DNA from: Rhodopseudomonas sp. BR0M22
Lineage (GTDB): Bacteria; Pseudomonadota; Alphaproteobacteria; Rhizobiales; Xanthobacteraceae
Assembly (NCBI RefSeq): GCF_010907035.1
Contig: NZ_QUMK01000028.1
Location: 1-64,000, forward strand
Direction: 5' to 3'
Length of the DNA: 64,000 nt
In this document: positions 63,850-64,000 of the stretch, one piece after another
Layout: each line of letters opens with the position of its first letter
How positions within the stretch are numbered: the stretch's first letter is position 1
Program-made: the position numbers and the translations under genes
Notes under the pieces: model-generated
The model's input: only the letters and a program-made list of their open reading frames with translations
What the model was told of the DNA's origin: nothing
The model's database searches: none

Positions 63850-64000
63850 CGTCCGGATCGATTACTGTGGAAACTACGAGGTACGCGCTACGGATGACCT
63901 GTATATGGGAGCTAATCTATCCATGGTAACGTGACGAAATCGTTGTTGTGCGGCGCGCCGGTTTCATCCTTACAATTCCGTTGCTGGAACGAACTGCAGG
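63850..64000. other. Upstream region of the PAS-GGDEF-EAL gene, cut by the window edge
   Basis: 151 AT-richer bases that should contain the minus-strand promoter of the GGDEF-EAL gene. No gene begins here on either strand within the window and no repeat was recognised. Confidence 0.4.

Overview
The window reads as a piece of chromosome from a high-GC alphaproteobacterium of the Bradyrhizobium/Rhodopseudomonas group. Rhodopseudomonas palustris or a close relative is the best guess. The guess rests on a strong GC bias at third codon positions, an ATP12-type F1 assembly factor, a detached FliK-like/FlhB-C-terminal pair, propionyl-CoA carboxylase subunits at separate loci, GCG_CRPN-type and GrlR-like small proteins, and several families of dispersed palindromic repeats (basic motifs such as GTAGCCCGCATGAGCGCAG and CATTGCGAGGAGCGCAGCGA). 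No rRNA, CRISPR array or prophage is visible. There is one tRNA gene (tRNA-Arg, anticodon UCG).

Layout. 1-5.2 kb: the end of rarA, a membrane GGDEF-EAL protein, a YjbQ-family protein and a branched-chain-amino-acid-type binding protein. 5.4-6.7 kb: an IS110-family element whose transposase start is buried in a long-range hairpin. 6.7-10.8 kb: a PAS hybrid histidine kinase, a nitroreductase and a class A beta-lactamase with altered SDN and KTG motifs. 10.9-12.9 kb: a low-GC accessory islet with two head-to-head genes, a dCMP-deaminase-like enzyme and a membrane-anchored, catalytically altered dCTP-deaminase-fold protein. 12.9-19.8 kb: housekeeping genes (23S pseudouridine synthase, ATP12 chaperone, FliK-like and FlhB-C-terminal-like proteins, PccB). 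20-21.7 kb: an epimerase flanked by direct repeats and a higBA toxin-antitoxin pair whose toxin frame is shifted at its last codons. 22-26.3 kb: a formate/nitrite-type channel next to a PP2C-kinase fusion, then small exported and membrane proteins.

27.5-36.8 kb is a long co-directional CoA-thioester catabolic cluster: fused indolepyruvate:ferredoxin oxidoreductase, SCP2-type thiolase, DUF35 partner, MaoC hydratase, SDR dehydrogenase, DapA-like aldolase/lyase and NUDIX hydrolase. Three different palindromic repeat families sit in its gene junctions. It is followed by a quinohaemoprotein alcohol dehydrogenase and a sensor kinase. 42-53.8 kb holds the tRNA, a PhzF protein, an EamA exporter, a lysine-repeat histone-H1-like protein, a photolyase, a phosphodiesterase, PccA (the partner of PccB at 18.3 kb), an oxaloacetate-decarboxylase-type enzyme and acylphosphatase.

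54.3-61.2 kb is a five-gene sugar-type (RbsABC-like) ABC transporter operon. One permease is fused to a strictosidine-synthase/APMAP-like beta-propeller, and a second free-standing propeller gene overlaps it by ATGA. A 33-bp near-perfect palindrome lies upstream. The window ends with a PAS-PAS-GAF-GGDEF-EAL protein. The most interesting items are the deaminase/DCD-fold pair (possible nucleotide-based defence), the permease-propeller fusion operon, the IS110 5' structure, the beta-lactamase motif changes and the higB frameshift.
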